A stretch of DNA of 64,000 bases from Acetobacter estunensis. Lineage in GTDB: Bacteria > Pseudomonadota > Alphaproteobacteria > Acetobacterales > Acetobacteraceae. Shown piece after piece: positions 9,671-18,300 of this stretch. The notes below the pieces were generated by a model, which worked only from the letters and a program-made list of their open reading frames with translations, was not told the DNA's origin and made no database searches. Location of the stretch: assembly GCF_011516945.1 (NCBI RefSeq), contig NZ_WOTH01000010.1:1-64000 (forward strand), given 5' to 3'. How positions within the stretch are numbered: the stretch's first letter is position 1; every line of letters starts with the position of its first letter. Position numbers and translations under genes: made by a program.

Positions 9671-10660
9671 TCAGTCGACCACCCGAACAAGTACCTTGCC
9701 AGTGACGGCCCCTTGTTCGAGAGCGGTGTGTGAGTCTGCTGTGCGGTGGAGGGGCACGATCAGGCCAATCACAGGCTTGTAGGCTTTTGCTTCGAGACAG
9801 GCGGTGATGTCGATGATAGCAGCCTGCTTGGCCGACAACGGCACGGTGTAGATATAGACGAACCGGAAGACGGCACCGGCGATCATCGCGCGCAGCAGCG
9901 GGATCGAACTTTCATCCGCCGCGTCGCGCATCGCGTAGGAGCTGATGACTCCACCGTTCGCCAGACAGGCGAGATCCAGGTCGAGGTTCTCGACGAGATT
10001 GACGTCGACAATCCGATCAATGCCTTTGCCCGCCGTGGCGTCCCGTATCCTGGCCGGGACGTCTTCGCCGCGCAGGTTGAGAACTAAATCAGCTCCAGCT
10101 TCACGTGCGATTGCCTCGTGCTGCGGTTTGCGGACCGTCGTCGCAACCCACGCTCCCGCCCATTTGGCGAGATGGATCGCGGCCGATCCGACCACCCCGG
10201 CACCGCCATGAACCAGAACCCGCCGGCCCTTGAGGTCTCCGTCGGCAAAGAGGCAGCGATGCGCGGTCAACGCCGGAATGCCAAGAGATGCGCCGATTTC
10301 ATACGACGTCGCGGCCGGCAGCGGCACCGCATTGGCGGAAGGAACGACGACATAATCAGCCGCTGTTCCCTCGGCACGACCTGCCTGCGCTTCAAAGATC
10401 CACACACGTTCCCCAATCCTTGATGCCGGGACGCCCATACCCACAGCTTCGATCACACCGGCACCATCCTGGTGAGGAATGATGCGTTCATAGGGCATAA
10501 CAGACGAGAACCCGGTCCGTGCCTTCATATCGGTCGGATTGACGCCAGACATGTGTACGCGCACGAGAACGTCGCCCGCCTTGGGCGAGGGTGTCGGGAG
10601 GTTGCCGAGGATCAGGACATCGTCCGCCGCACCCTGGCGGTCGTAGTAAATGGCACGCAT
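9671..10660 (-). CDS. Zinc-independent quinone oxidoreductase / MDR family dehydrogenase
   Basis: 329 residues. The N-terminal GroES-like domain (MRAIYYDRQG, then VHMSGVNPTDMK) lacks the zinc-ligand pattern of alcohol dehydrogenases. The Rossmann segment VLVHGGAGVVGSAAIHLAKW fits NADPH binding of the QOR/zeta-crystallin class, which reduces quinones or enones. The ATG at 10660 has AGGA nine bases upstream. It is divergent from an HxlR-type regulator with a 127-base shared promoter region, the usual arrangement for redox-stress or electrophile-responsive pairs. The true substrate is unknown. Confidence 0.88.
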   Translation of the reverse strand: MRAIYYDRQGAADDVLILGNLPTPSPKAGDVLVRVHMSGVNPTDMKARTGFSSVMPYERIIPHQDGAGVIEAVGMGVPASRIGERVWIFEAQAGRAEGTAADYVVVPSANAVPLPAATSYEIGASLGIPALTAHRCLFADGDLKGRRVLVHGGAGVVGSAAIHLAKWAGAWVATTVRKPQHEAIAREAGADLVLNLRGEDVPARIRDATAGKGIDRIVDVNLVENLDLDLACLANGGVISSYAMRDAADESSIPLLRAMIAGAVFRFVYIYTVPLSAKQAAIIDITACLEAKAYKPVIGLIVPLHRTADSHTALEQGAVTGKVLVRVVD

Positions 10661-10787
10661 GATCAATTCCTACTGTTGGAGAACGCCACAAAGCGGACGC
10701 TACAGAGCAGAAAATCTTCACATGCAGGCATTTATACAAGAAGGCACTCATTTGATATATAGGGGTAAAGAGTATACTATTGGCCTT
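10661..10787. promoter_or_regulatory. Shared divergent promoter of the quinone reductase and HxlR genes
   Basis: This 127-base AT-rich gap separates two divergent starts. It contains the perfect 8-base palindrome AGTATACT at 10771-10778, ten bases before the regulator ATG, which is a plausible operator for a dimeric HxlR protein. No operator consensus was tested, so the site is inferred from position and symmetry. Confidence 0.4.
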
Positions 10788-11114
10788 ATGACATCAGATC
10801 CGAAGCCTTTTCGCTGTGCCGTCGAAGTCACAGTCGAAGTTGCCGGCGGCAAATGGAAGCCGCTGATCCTTCATTATCTCCTCGGCGGGACGAAGCGGTT
10901 CGGTGAACTACGCCGCCTGATTGGTGGGGTGACGCAACGCTCGCTCACGCTCCAACTCCGGCAGTTGGAAGAACATGGCGTGATCCGTCGTGAGGTGTTC
11001 GCGGAAGTGCCTCCCCGGGTTGAATACTCGCTCACGGAGCGGGGCAGGACGCTTGCGCCTGTCTTGGAAGCGATGAAGCTGTGGGGCGAAAATTACGCGG
11101 CTCAACAGCTATAG
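10788..11114 (+). CDS. HxlR family winged-helix regulator
   Basis: 108 residues. It carries the HxlR core: a Cys near the N-terminus (FRCAVEVTVEVAGGKWKPLI), GGTKRFGELRRLIGGVTQR and the wing EHGVIRREVF. The family senses electrophiles or redox state through the N-terminal Cys (here Cys9) and usually controls the adjacent divergent oxidoreductase, as the neighbouring quinone reductase suggests. The start was chosen at MTSDPKPF; the upstream open frame runs through AT-rich promoter sequence. Confidence 0.88.
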   Translation: MTSDPKPFRCAVEVTVEVAGGKWKPLILHYLLGGTKRFGELRRLIGGVTQRSLTLQLRQLEEHGVIRREVFAEVPPRVEYSLTERGRTLAPVLEAMKLWGENYAAQQL

Positions 11115-11411
11115 GCGAGCCGCGCGGGTCTGACAGAACCCAATCCTCGCGCGCCATGTAGCCATGTCCGCGTCGGGGAAACTCAGGGCTGCGCTCGGCG
11201 TCCGAAACGAGGTGTGGGCCGTCTGTCTGTTCAACATGGACGGAGCAGGCAGGTAGATAAGGGGGGAATCTGGTTAATCCGCTTCTAGACAAATACTTCC
11301 AGAAGCGGACAACGCGAAGTAAGTCACAAATCTAACATGAATGAGCGCATGAATTCCCTCATAATTACAAAAAGAAGGTATTCACCGTTTCTGCCACTAC
11401 AAGAAAAGTAG
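11115..11411. other. Intergenic accessory stretch, no gene
   Basis: About 300 bases without a convincing gene. A 9-bp inverted repeat (TCCGCTTCT 11278-11286 with AGAAGCGGA 11301-11309) surrounds a 14-base loop. Base composition falls toward A+T after about 11280, unlike the flanking core genes. Nothing else was recognised. Confidence 0.5.
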
Positions 11412-11630
11412 TCAGCTAACCGCCCGCAGTTTTTTACGATGCTTTTGATGTACCGCAGCATTAGACGCATCGAGTGCAGCTTTAACTGCAATTTCGATGA
11501 GTTTGCTCGGGCCGTTCACTGCTTTCGCTCGAACTAGCAGGGCAGCCCCGCCGCTTACCATGTTGCCACTCTCAGCCATGACCTTGCTGTACAGAGGATC
11601 AGTCGCGGAGTTGTCGTTCGCATTCCCCAT
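11412..11630 (-). CDS. Small hypothetical protein
   Basis: 72 residues. GGAG lies eight bases before the ATG, which favours translation. The protein has a polar N-terminus, an Ala-rich helical middle and a basic C-terminus (HQKHRKKLR). No family was recognised. It sits alone in an AT-richer patch between core genes and may be a small transferred gene. An overlapping open frame on the other strand has less protein-like composition. Confidence 0.5.
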   Translation of the reverse strand: MGNANDNSATDPLYSKVMAESGNMVSGGAALLVRAKAVNGPSKLIEIAVKAALDASNAAVHQKHRKKLRAVS

Positions 11631-11850
11631 TAAGCCGCTCCCAAGATTTAAGTTTCACCGGATAACAACGCAGGCTCGTATTTTAGGTGATTACGAGACC
11701 ATTAAGTTTGTGGTGATGCGACGGTCTAATTTCAAGAGGTACGACGTCTCGCTGCGAAATTATGTCTGCTTTGCGGCAAACTGTTTACAGGACTAGATGA
11801 CCGACATGAGGCGGTAGCCGACATCCCCACACAAGCCACACCAACAACCA

Positions 11851-13071
11851 TTATCCCCTGCCCAACACCTCCAGCCCCCGCTCCAAATCCCCAATCAGAT
11901 CCGCCGCATCATCCAGCCCAATCGCCAGCCGGAACGTCGGCCCCACCGGCAACGCGCCCTCACGCGAACGCACCACACCGCCCGTCGTGGGCAGCACAAG
12001 ACTTTCATACCCGCCCCATGACGCGCCGATCCCGAAGCGTGTCAGTCCGTTGACCAGCCGTTCCATGGCCGCGCGGTCAAAGCGCGCATTGAGTTCCACC
12101 GAGAAGAGCGGCCCCGCGCCGGTGAAATCGCGCGACCAGATCGCGTGTCCCGGATGATCTGGCATTGCCGGATGCAACACACGCGCCACCTCCTCGCGCC
12201 CCTGCAACCATTGCGCCACGCGGTAGGCCGTGCGGGCCTGTCGGGCGAGACGCACGCCCATGGTGCGCAGCCCGCGGAGGGTGAGCCAGCAGTCATCCGG
12301 TCCGGCAAGCTGCCCCAACTGAATGGCGGCATCGCGCAGACGATGCCAGTCCGGCTCATTCGCCACCGTGATCGCCCCGAGGATCGCGTCCGAATGACCG
12401 GCTGGGTATTTCGTCAGCGCCTGAATGGACACATCCACACCAAGCGCGAACGGCGCGGTGATGCCACAGCCCCATGTGTTGTCGAGCAGAACCTTCGCGC
12501 CATGCTCGTGCGCCACGTGGGCGATCATGGGCAGATCCTGCATTTCGAACGTATGGCTGCCGGGGCTTTCGGTGAACACGACGCTTGTGTTCGGACGAAT
12601 CAGCCCGTGCAGAGCCTCTTCCGACAGAACGGGATCGTAATAGGTCGTTTCCACACCGAAGCGTTTGAGCATCGTGTCCGCAAAACGCCGTGTGGGGCCA
12701 TAGCAGGAATCGGGAATCAGACAGTGATCGCCCGCCGCCGTCCAGACGAGCAGCGCCGTGGTGCAGGCCGCAAGGCCGGAGGAAACGATCTGCGTGTCCG
12801 TGCCACCTTCGATGATGGCAATCGCACGCTCCAGATCGTGCTGGTTGGCGGATCCCATCGCGCCATAAATCGGCTCATGCTCGTAGCGCCTGCGCCCCAC
12901 CCGGCTCATGGCCGCCAGATCGGGAAACAGAAGCGTGGACGCGCGCGAAACGGGCGCGTTGACGGGTGTGCCGTGATCGGGATCGGACACATCAGGACGT
13001 GAAAGCCGCACCAGCAGGCTGTTCAGCCGCTCCCATCCAGCGGCGACGCGATCTTCTTCACTGATTGTCAT
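11851..13071 (-). CDS. metC: Cystathionine beta-lyase / Cys-Met metabolism PLP enzyme
   Basis: 406 residues from the ATG at 13071, which has GGAG upstream. PLP-dependent transsulfuration enzyme; beta-lyase cleaves cystathionine to homocysteine, pyruvate and ammonia. The PLP lysine lies in LTKYPAGHSD, the phosphate-binding segment in SSGLAACTTALLVW, and LLDNTWG is the cofactor Asp region. The start overlaps the sulfurtransferase stop by four bases (ATGA), indicating translational coupling. The family also contains gamma-synthases and lyases; the YEHEPIYGAMG stretch and context favour beta-lyase. Confidence 0.88.
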   Translation of the reverse strand: MTISEEDRVAAGWERLNSLLVRLSRPDVSDPDHGTPVNAPVSRASTLLFPDLAAMSRVGRRRYEHEPIYGAMGSANQHDLERAIAIIEGGTDTQIVSSGLAACTTALLVWTAAGDHCLIPDSCYGPTRRFADTMLKRFGVETTYYDPVLSEEALHGLIRPNTSVVFTESPGSHTFEMQDLPMIAHVAHEHGAKVLLDNTWGCGITAPFALGVDVSIQALTKYPAGHSDAILGAITVANEPDWHRLRDAAIQLGQLAGPDDCWLTLRGLRTMGVRLARQARTAYRVAQWLQGREEVARVLHPAMPDHPGHAIWSRDFTGAGPLFSVELNARFDRAAMERLVNGLTRFGIGASWGGYESLVLPTTGGVVRSREGALPVGPTFRLAIGLDDAADLIGDLERGLEVLGRG

Positions 13072-13928
13072 GATGTTGTCTCCGCGCCGGTTTCGATGGG
13101 TGCGCCTGCGGTTGCCGCCCATTCCGCCCATGATCCGTCATAGAGCGACACCGGTCCAAGCCCTACCACCGTCGCCGCGACCACAAGGACAGACGCCGTC
13201 ATGCCTGAGCCACAACTGGCGACAAGCGGCGTTCCCGGTTTTGCGCCAGCCTTGGCAAATCGTGTGCCCAGACGCTCGGGAGAAAGGAAATGGCGGGTGG
13301 GATCGAGCAGTTCGCCAAATGGCAGGTTGCGGCTTCCGGGCATATGCCCGGAGGAAAGACCGGCTCGCGGCTCGGGCGCGGTGCCTTCGAAACGTCCTTT
13401 CGAACGCGCATCCAGAATGACGGTGCCATCGGGCGCAGCGCACAGACTCAGCATATCCCCCAGTCCACGCAGAGAGGACACCGTAAGTCGCGGCGTGTAC
13501 GTCGTGGCCGTTATCGGTGGCGTGGCTCCGCTTTCCACATCGCCCCCAGCCTCCCGCCATGCTGGCAGACCGCCATCGAGCACCTGCACACGGTCATGAC
13601 CGAACAGGCGAAACAACCACCACGCGCGGCAGGAGGACGCAATGTTCCCCTGATCGTACACGACGATGGCCTGCTCCCGCGTCAGGCCGAGTTCACCCGC
13701 CAGCCGTGCGAAACGGCCCGCAGCAGGGGCCATATGCGGCAGGGAGGTGCCTGGATCGGAGAAGCGTTCGATGTCGAAGCGACGGGCGCCCGGAATACGG
13801 GCGGTGGCAAATCCCAGCTCGGGATCGGTCGTCTCACCCGGAAGCAGGGCCGTGGCGTCAAGAACCACCACGTCCTTCGTCTTGAGGAGAGAATGAAGAT
13901 CGGACGCCCTGATGAGGGGGACGGTCAT
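13068..13928 (-). CDS. sseA: Thiosulfate / 3-mercaptopyruvate sulfurtransferase
   Basis: 286 residues from the ATG at 13928 (AGGAG nine bases upstream). Two tandem rhodanese domains; the catalytic Cys is in SCGSGMTAS near residue 240, whose CG[ST]G pattern is typical of 3-mercaptopyruvate sulfurtransferases. These enzymes move sulfane sulfur from mercaptopyruvate or thiosulfate to acceptors. It is the middle gene of an XRE-sulfurtransferase-lyase operon, overlapping the lyase by four bases, so it probably acts in cysteine/methionine sulfur handling. Confidence 0.9.
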   Translation of the reverse strand: MTVPLIRASDLHSLLKTKDVVVLDATALLPGETTDPELGFATARIPGARRFDIERFSDPGTSLPHMAPAAGRFARLAGELGLTREQAIVVYDQGNIASSCRAWWLFRLFGHDRVQVLDGGLPAWREAGGDVESGATPPITATTYTPRLTVSSLRGLGDMLSLCAAPDGTVILDARSKGRFEGTAPEPRAGLSSGHMPGSRNLPFGELLDPTRHFLSPERLGTRFAKAGAKPGTPLVASCGSGMTASVLVVAATVVGLGPVSLYDGSWAEWAATAGAPIETGAETTS

Positions 13929-13972
13929 GGGCTGGGCTCCTCTCCGCTCACATGCGAAAGGCGCCCAGTGAA

Positions 13973-14845
13973 TCACCGCAGCCCGTGCCGCGCAAGCAGG
14001 TCACGCAGCCGCTCCGCCGCCTCACGCCCCTTGAGCGACTCTTTCCACAGCACCTCGATGACACGCTGATGCGCGTTCACCGCTTCCGGCGCGCTGGTGA
14101 CCAGCGAGACGCCGGTGGTTGCGGCCGGGAAGGCGTCGCACCGGAACGGGTTGATCGCCAGCATCATGCGCTCACGACCCCGCAGAAGCATGCAGTTGGT
14201 GGAACTGTCCACATCGCCCAGCAGACTGAACTGCAACCCGATCGGCTCGGCCTCGATCATCTCGATGATATTCGCAATTTCCTGAGCCGCAACGCGACGC
14301 GCCTCTGTTTGCAGGCTCTCGTCCATGGCCATGCCTTCACCCACGCCACGCACGAGAAAACGCTCGACGGCCGCTTCGCTCAGCATCGTGATCATCGTCG
14401 GTCGGCGCTGGCGATAGAGTTCCTTGCGTGACGCCATGATGGCGACATGCTGCTCCACCAGTTGCTGGTCGTCCGTCTGCTCGGCAATGGCACGGGTAAG
14501 CACGGAATCGTAAACGTCCGACGTGACGAGATACGCCACCGGATCGGCAATCTGGAGGATCTGGTCCGCCGCCTCCTCCATCTGGCGTACGCGCTCGAAG
14601 AAGCTGAGGGGACGGCTGTAATATTCGACGCCGATACCCAGCAGCGTCAGGGGCGAGACCTTGAGCAGTTCGGCCAGCCTCTGGACCGTGTCGAGCTTGA
14701 TGACCTCGCCTTTTTCATACCGGTACAGCGCGGCGCGCGAAACGCCGAGGCGCGCGGCAATCTCATCCGCACGCATACCCGATTCCAGACGAAAGGCGCG
14801 TAGCTGCTGTCCGATCTCACCCAGACGCATAGTCACAGCAGCCAT
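13973..14845 (-). CDS. XRE-family helix-turn-helix regulator
   Basis: 290 residues. A lambda-repressor-like HTH fills residues 7-70 (IGQQLRAFRLESG, then ISRAALYRYEKGE-type turn: VSRAALYRYEKGE). The remaining 200 residues form a helical domain I do not recognise, presumably ligand-sensing or dimerising. GGAG lies nine bases before the ATG. It is the first gene of a three-gene operon with a sulfurtransferase and a cystathionine beta-lyase, 44 bases ahead of the former. A 21-base dyad 50 bases upstream is a candidate autoregulatory site. Confidence 0.85.
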   Translation of the reverse strand: MAAVTMRLGEIGQQLRAFRLESGMRADEIAARLGVSRAALYRYEKGEVIKLDTVQRLAELLKVSPLTLLGIGVEYYSRPLSFFERVRQMEEAADQILQIADPVAYLVTSDVYDSVLTRAIAEQTDDQQLVEQHVAIMASRKELYRQRRPTMITMLSEAAVERFLVRGVGEGMAMDESLQTEARRVAAQEIANIIEMIEAEPIGLQFSLLGDVDSSTNCMLLRGRERMMLAINPFRCDAFPAATTGVSLVTSAPEAVNAHQRVIEVLWKESLKGREAAERLRDLLARHGLR

Positions 14846-14894
14846 ATCTGCTTGCTCCTTGTTGTTTGATTTTTTTGTCGCAACCGACGGAACC

Positions 14895-14915
14895 TTAACG
14901 TCAATAATACGTTAA
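14895..14915. promoter_or_regulatory. Dyad operator candidate upstream of the XRE operon
   Basis: TTAACG (14895-14900) and CGTTAA (14910-14915) form a perfect 6-base dyad spaced by nine AT-rich bases, about 50 bases before the XRE start. The spacing places the half-sites about 1.5 helical turns apart. It is the clearest symmetrical element in the 294-base gap to the next gene. Confidence 0.5.
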
Positions 14916-15139
14916 TTCCCGTTTTTGTAAAGGAGTCGCATTTAACAGCCGCTCGGGGATATTTCGCAGTCCGCCGGACATTTCACGACATGGGATTACA
15001 TTTTGATACACGTCTGGCTGCCCTGCTGTTGCCAAGAAGCGAAAAACCGTCACATTGATTTTCAATATGTCCTGCAGGCGCGTGGCGTACTGGCTTCTCC
15101 CGAACAGGATGAGGACAAAATCCAGGGTTCCGGAGCGTC

Positions 15140-16207
15140 ATGAACGCCGAACGCATCATCACCGGCCTGTTAATTTTCGGTGTGGCCTACGGGTGCGTGA
15201 TCGTCATCGCGCCCTTTCTCTCCGCCATCGCATGGGCGGCCATCCTTACCTATGTGACCTGGCCGATCCTGCTGTGGCATCGTCGCCATATGGGGCCGGT
15301 CGCCGCCGCCCTGTGCATGACATTGCTCTCAAGCGTGGGCATCCTCGTGCCGCTCGTCCTCGTGGCGTCCAAAGGACTGGCGGAAGCACCGCGCGTCGTC
15401 ACCAAGGTCACGGACATCCTTCTGCCCAGCCTCCATTTGCCGGAAGTTCCCCGCTGGCTGGCCCGCCTGCCTCTCATGGGAGACGAAATCACCCGGACAT
15501 GGGTGAAGGTGGGACAGGATCTCAGCCATGTCGGCCAGAGCCTGCGGCCTTATGCCGGCGACATCGCACAATCGGTGATTACGCTGCTGGTGCAGGTGGC
15601 CAGCGGCGGGCTGCAACTGGCCATGGCACTGTTCATCGCCTTCTTCTTCTGGCTCAGCGGCGATTCGCTGGGGCATACCATCCGCCAACTCATAGAGCGC
15701 GTCGCCCTTCACCACGCCGACAGGATGCTGATGATCGTGGGCGGCACCGTGCGCGGCACGGTCTACGGTATTCTCGGCACAGCCCTTGTGCAGGGCGTGC
15801 TGACGGGCATCGGGCTGGCGGTTGTGCATGTGCCCGAACCCATTCTTCTCGCCGTTCTGGCAACCCTGATGTCGGTGTTGCCCATCGGCGCTCCCTTAGT
15901 GTGGGTACCGGCTGCGATCTGGCTGGTCGCGATCCATCACCCGTGGCGCGGCATCATTCTGGCGCTCTACGGCGTGATTTTCATCTCGGGAGCCGATCAC
16001 ATCATTCGCCCGATTTTCATCTCCCGCGGCGCACAACTTCCCTACCTGCTGACCCTTATCGGCGTGATCGGCGGCGTTCTGGAGTTTGGCGGGCTGGGAA
16101 TCTTTCTCGGACCCGTCCTTCTGGCCGTGGGCTATACCCTCACCGCCGAGTTTGCAGCGGGCCAGATCGCGGGACGATCTGAGACGCCAGGAGACCATGA
16201 GGCATGA
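15140..16207 (+). CDS. AI-2E family (PerM-type) transporter
   Basis: 355 residues with about eight hydrophobic segments in the AI-2E/PerM pattern: two near the N-terminus, a soluble middle (about residues 80-145), then the conserved C-terminal block with YGVIFISGADHIIRP near residue 280. Members export small molecules such as AI-2 or act as ion antiporters; substrate cannot be told. It overlaps the downstream phosphatase-fold gene by four bases (ATGA). The gap upstream (14916-15139) shows only the XRE operator side. Confidence 0.87.
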   Translation: MNAERIITGLLIFGVAYGCVIVIAPFLSAIAWAAILTYVTWPILLWHRRHMGPVAAALCMTLLSSVGILVPLVLVASKGLAEAPRVVTKVTDILLPSLHLPEVPRWLARLPLMGDEITRTWVKVGQDLSHVGQSLRPYAGDIAQSVITLLVQVASGGLQLAMALFIAFFFWLSGDSLGHTIRQLIERVALHHADRMLMIVGGTVRGTVYGILGTALVQGVLTGIGLAVVHVPEPILLAVLATLMSVLPIGAPLVWVPAAIWLVAIHHPWRGIILALYGVIFISGADHIIRPIFISRGAQLPYLLTLIGVIGGVLEFGGLGIFLGPVLLAVGYTLTAEFAAGQIAGRSETPGDHEA

Positions 16208-16914
16208 AGACCAACACCCTCCGCAAACGGATTCTCCGGCGCCCTCTGCGCAGATTGCATAACCGCCCGCACGTGACCGTCCATACCGGACGGACGGCGG
16301 AAGCATCGGTTCGCATCATCAGCTGGAACCTGTTGCACAGTATCGGCGCGGGCGTGAACGATGTGGTCGAACTGATCAAACTCGAACAGCCCGATCTCCT
16401 GCTCATGCAGGAAGCCACAGCCGAGATCGACCGGCTGCCCGGGCTGGTGGGCGGGTATTACGCCCGTGCGCCATTGCCCGGACGCATCCACGGCGTGGCC
16501 TGCTGGAGCCGCCGTCCCTTTTCGCGTGCGCCGCGCTCCTGCGTCATTCCCTCCGGGCCGATCGTCCGGCGTGTGGCGCAGATCATCCGCCTGCCGGATC
16601 TGACGGTGGCGAATGTCCACCTTTCGCATGGGCAGATCATGAACCGGCGCCAATTGCGGCGCCTCGCGGCTGTGCTGCCGCTTCCCGCCGCCATTCTGGG
16701 GGATTTCAATTTGGTCGGCCCGACCCTTGTGCCCGGCTTTTCCGATGTCGGACCACGCGCGCCGACCCACAAGATGGTCGATCTCGTGCCCATTCGCCTC
16801 GACCGCTGCCTTGTCCGGGGCGCAAGCTGCGAGGACTGTGAGGTTCTGCCAATTTTCGCGTCCGATCACCGGCCGATCATGGTCACGCTCCGCCCGCACA
16901 TGCTGACGGCCTAG
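16204..16914 (+). CDS. Endonuclease/exonuclease/phosphatase family protein
   Basis: 236 residues. The EEP fold is shown by SWNLLH near the N-terminus, the catalytic Glu in LLMQEATAEIDR, ILGDFNLVGPTL and the terminal SDHRPIMV with its catalytic Asp-His pair. These are metal-dependent phosphodiesterases acting on nucleic acids or phospholipids. The basic N-terminus (about 25 residues) is not a clear signal peptide. Coupled to the AI-2E gene through an ATGA overlap. Confidence 0.88.
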   Translation: MKTNTLRKRILRRPLRRLHNRPHVTVHTGRTAEASVRIISWNLLHSIGAGVNDVVELIKLEQPDLLLMQEATAEIDRLPGLVGGYYARAPLPGRIHGVACWSRRPFSRAPRSCVIPSGPIVRRVAQIIRLPDLTVANVHLSHGQIMNRRQLRRLAAVLPLPAAILGDFNLVGPTLVPGFSDVGPRAPTHKMVDLVPIRLDRCLVRGASCEDCEVLPIFASDHRPIMVTLRPHMLTA

Positions 16915-16930
16915 CCGTCCGCCTGAAAGA

Positions 16931-18298
16931 TCAGATTGCGCGGGAGTGACGCCCCGGCCCTGCGTCCTGCCCCGCCAGATACCGGTCGAAGACGGCGGCG
17001 ACATTGCGAATGAACGGACGGCCCCGCTCGGTCACCCGCAGGCGATCACCTTCCATCTCCACCAATCCGTCCGCCACGAAACGGCTCAACCGCTCACGCT
17101 CCAGCGCGAAGTCTTCCGGCGCGAAGGCTCCAAGGTCTACGCCCAGATCGCACATCAAGCGTTCGATCAGGCGACCGCGAAGGCGATCATCGTCCGTGCA
17201 GGCCACACCTCGCGCCACAGGCAGCCCCGGCGACTCGGCCAGTGCCTTCCCCCATGCGGCGGCAGAAACGATGTTCTGCGTAAAGCCTCCGGGCAGCGAG
17301 GAAATGGCGGAAGCGCCCACCCCTACGAGATGCGCGGCGTCATCGGCCGTATACCCTTGGAAATTACGCCGCAGACTCCCGTTTCGCGCGGCCTGAGCCA
17401 TGCGATCATGTGGCAGAACATAATGATCCAGTCCGACAGGGAGATAGCCAGCCTCCTGCAACGTGCGGTCGATGCCGTTGCGCTGTGCGATCCGCGCATC
17501 CCGTCCGGGCAGTTCCGCCTCCGGCATGAGTTGCTGACGCTTCAGCTTCCACGGCACATGCGCATAGCCAAAAACGGCCAGGCGATCTGGCTTGAGAGCC
17601 GCCGTCTGACGCGCCGTGGCGCACACGCTTTCTGTAGTCTGGCGCGGCAGACCATAGATGAGATCGATATTGATGCTCGTAAAGCCCGATTCGCGGAGGG
17701 ACTCCACGCAGGCGCGGGTCTGTTCGAACGTCTGGATGCGCCCGCAAGCCTGTTGCACGGCAGGTTCCAGATCCTGCACGCCCAGACTGCCGCGATTACA
17801 GCCAAGTTCGCTCAGAAAACGCGCCATTGACGGTGTGAAATGCCGTGGGTCGAGTTCCACGCCAATCTCGGCATCCGGCTGAATGTCGAAAAGAGCATGC
17901 AGGCACCGGAAAATGGTGCGAAAAGCGCTTTCCGGCAGGGTGGTGGGAGTGCCTCCCCCGAAGTGGATATGCGCAACCGGCGGCCGCCTGTTTTTCGGTG
18001 CCGCAATCAGACCCGCTACGCGTGTCAGTTCCTCGCAAAGCTGATCGCCATAGGCGCTGCGAGCACTCTCGCTGCGCATGACGGAGGTGTTGCAGCCGCA
18101 AAAGCCGCACAACTCGTCACAGAAGGGGACATGCAGATAAAGCGAAAGCGCCTCGCCAACCGGGAGTTCACCCAGCCAGCGCGACGCTTCGGCCGATCCC
18201 ACCGCATCCGAGAAACGGACAGCGGTGGGGTAACTTGTGTAGCGCGGAAGATTGCCGTCGTAGCGTTCAAGCAACTCCGGCGTTACCGCGTCCGACAC
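16931..18298 (-). CDS. hemN: Oxygen-independent coproporphyrinogen III oxidase
   Basis: 455 residues. Radical SAM enzyme converting coproporphyrinogen III to protoporphyrinogen IX without oxygen. The Fe-S motif is FCDELCGFCGCN (Cys-x3-Cys-x2-Cys), with HFGGGTPT for SAM binding, LIYGLPRQT, and GVGASAISSLPG as in true HemN rather than HemW. A GTG start lies two bases after the ompW stop, so ompW-hemN form one operon under an FNR box. The oxygen-dependent counterpart hemF lies about 4 kb away on the other strand. Confidence 0.95.
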   Translation of the reverse strand: MSDAVTPELLERYDGNLPRYTSYPTAVRFSDAVGSAEASRWLGELPVGEALSLYLHVPFCDELCGFCGCNTSVMRSESARSAYGDQLCEELTRVAGLIAAPKNRRPPVAHIHFGGGTPTTLPESAFRTIFRCLHALFDIQPDAEIGVELDPRHFTPSMARFLSELGCNRGSLGVQDLEPAVQQACGRIQTFEQTRACVESLRESGFTSINIDLIYGLPRQTTESVCATARQTAALKPDRLAVFGYAHVPWKLKRQQLMPEAELPGRDARIAQRNGIDRTLQEAGYLPVGLDHYVLPHDRMAQAARNGSLRRNFQGYTADDAAHLVGVGASAISSLPGGFTQNIVSAAAWGKALAESPGLPVARGVACTDDDRLRGRLIERLMCDLGVDLGAFAPEDFALERERLSRFVADGLVEMEGDRLRVTERGRPFIRNVAAVFDRYLAGQDAGPGRHSRAI

Positions 18299-18300
18299 GA

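Noticed and set aside
15055-15068. TTGAT-TTTC-AATAT before the AI-2E gene as an FNR box
   Set aside because: The right half-site differs from ATCAA at four of five positions; too weak to call.
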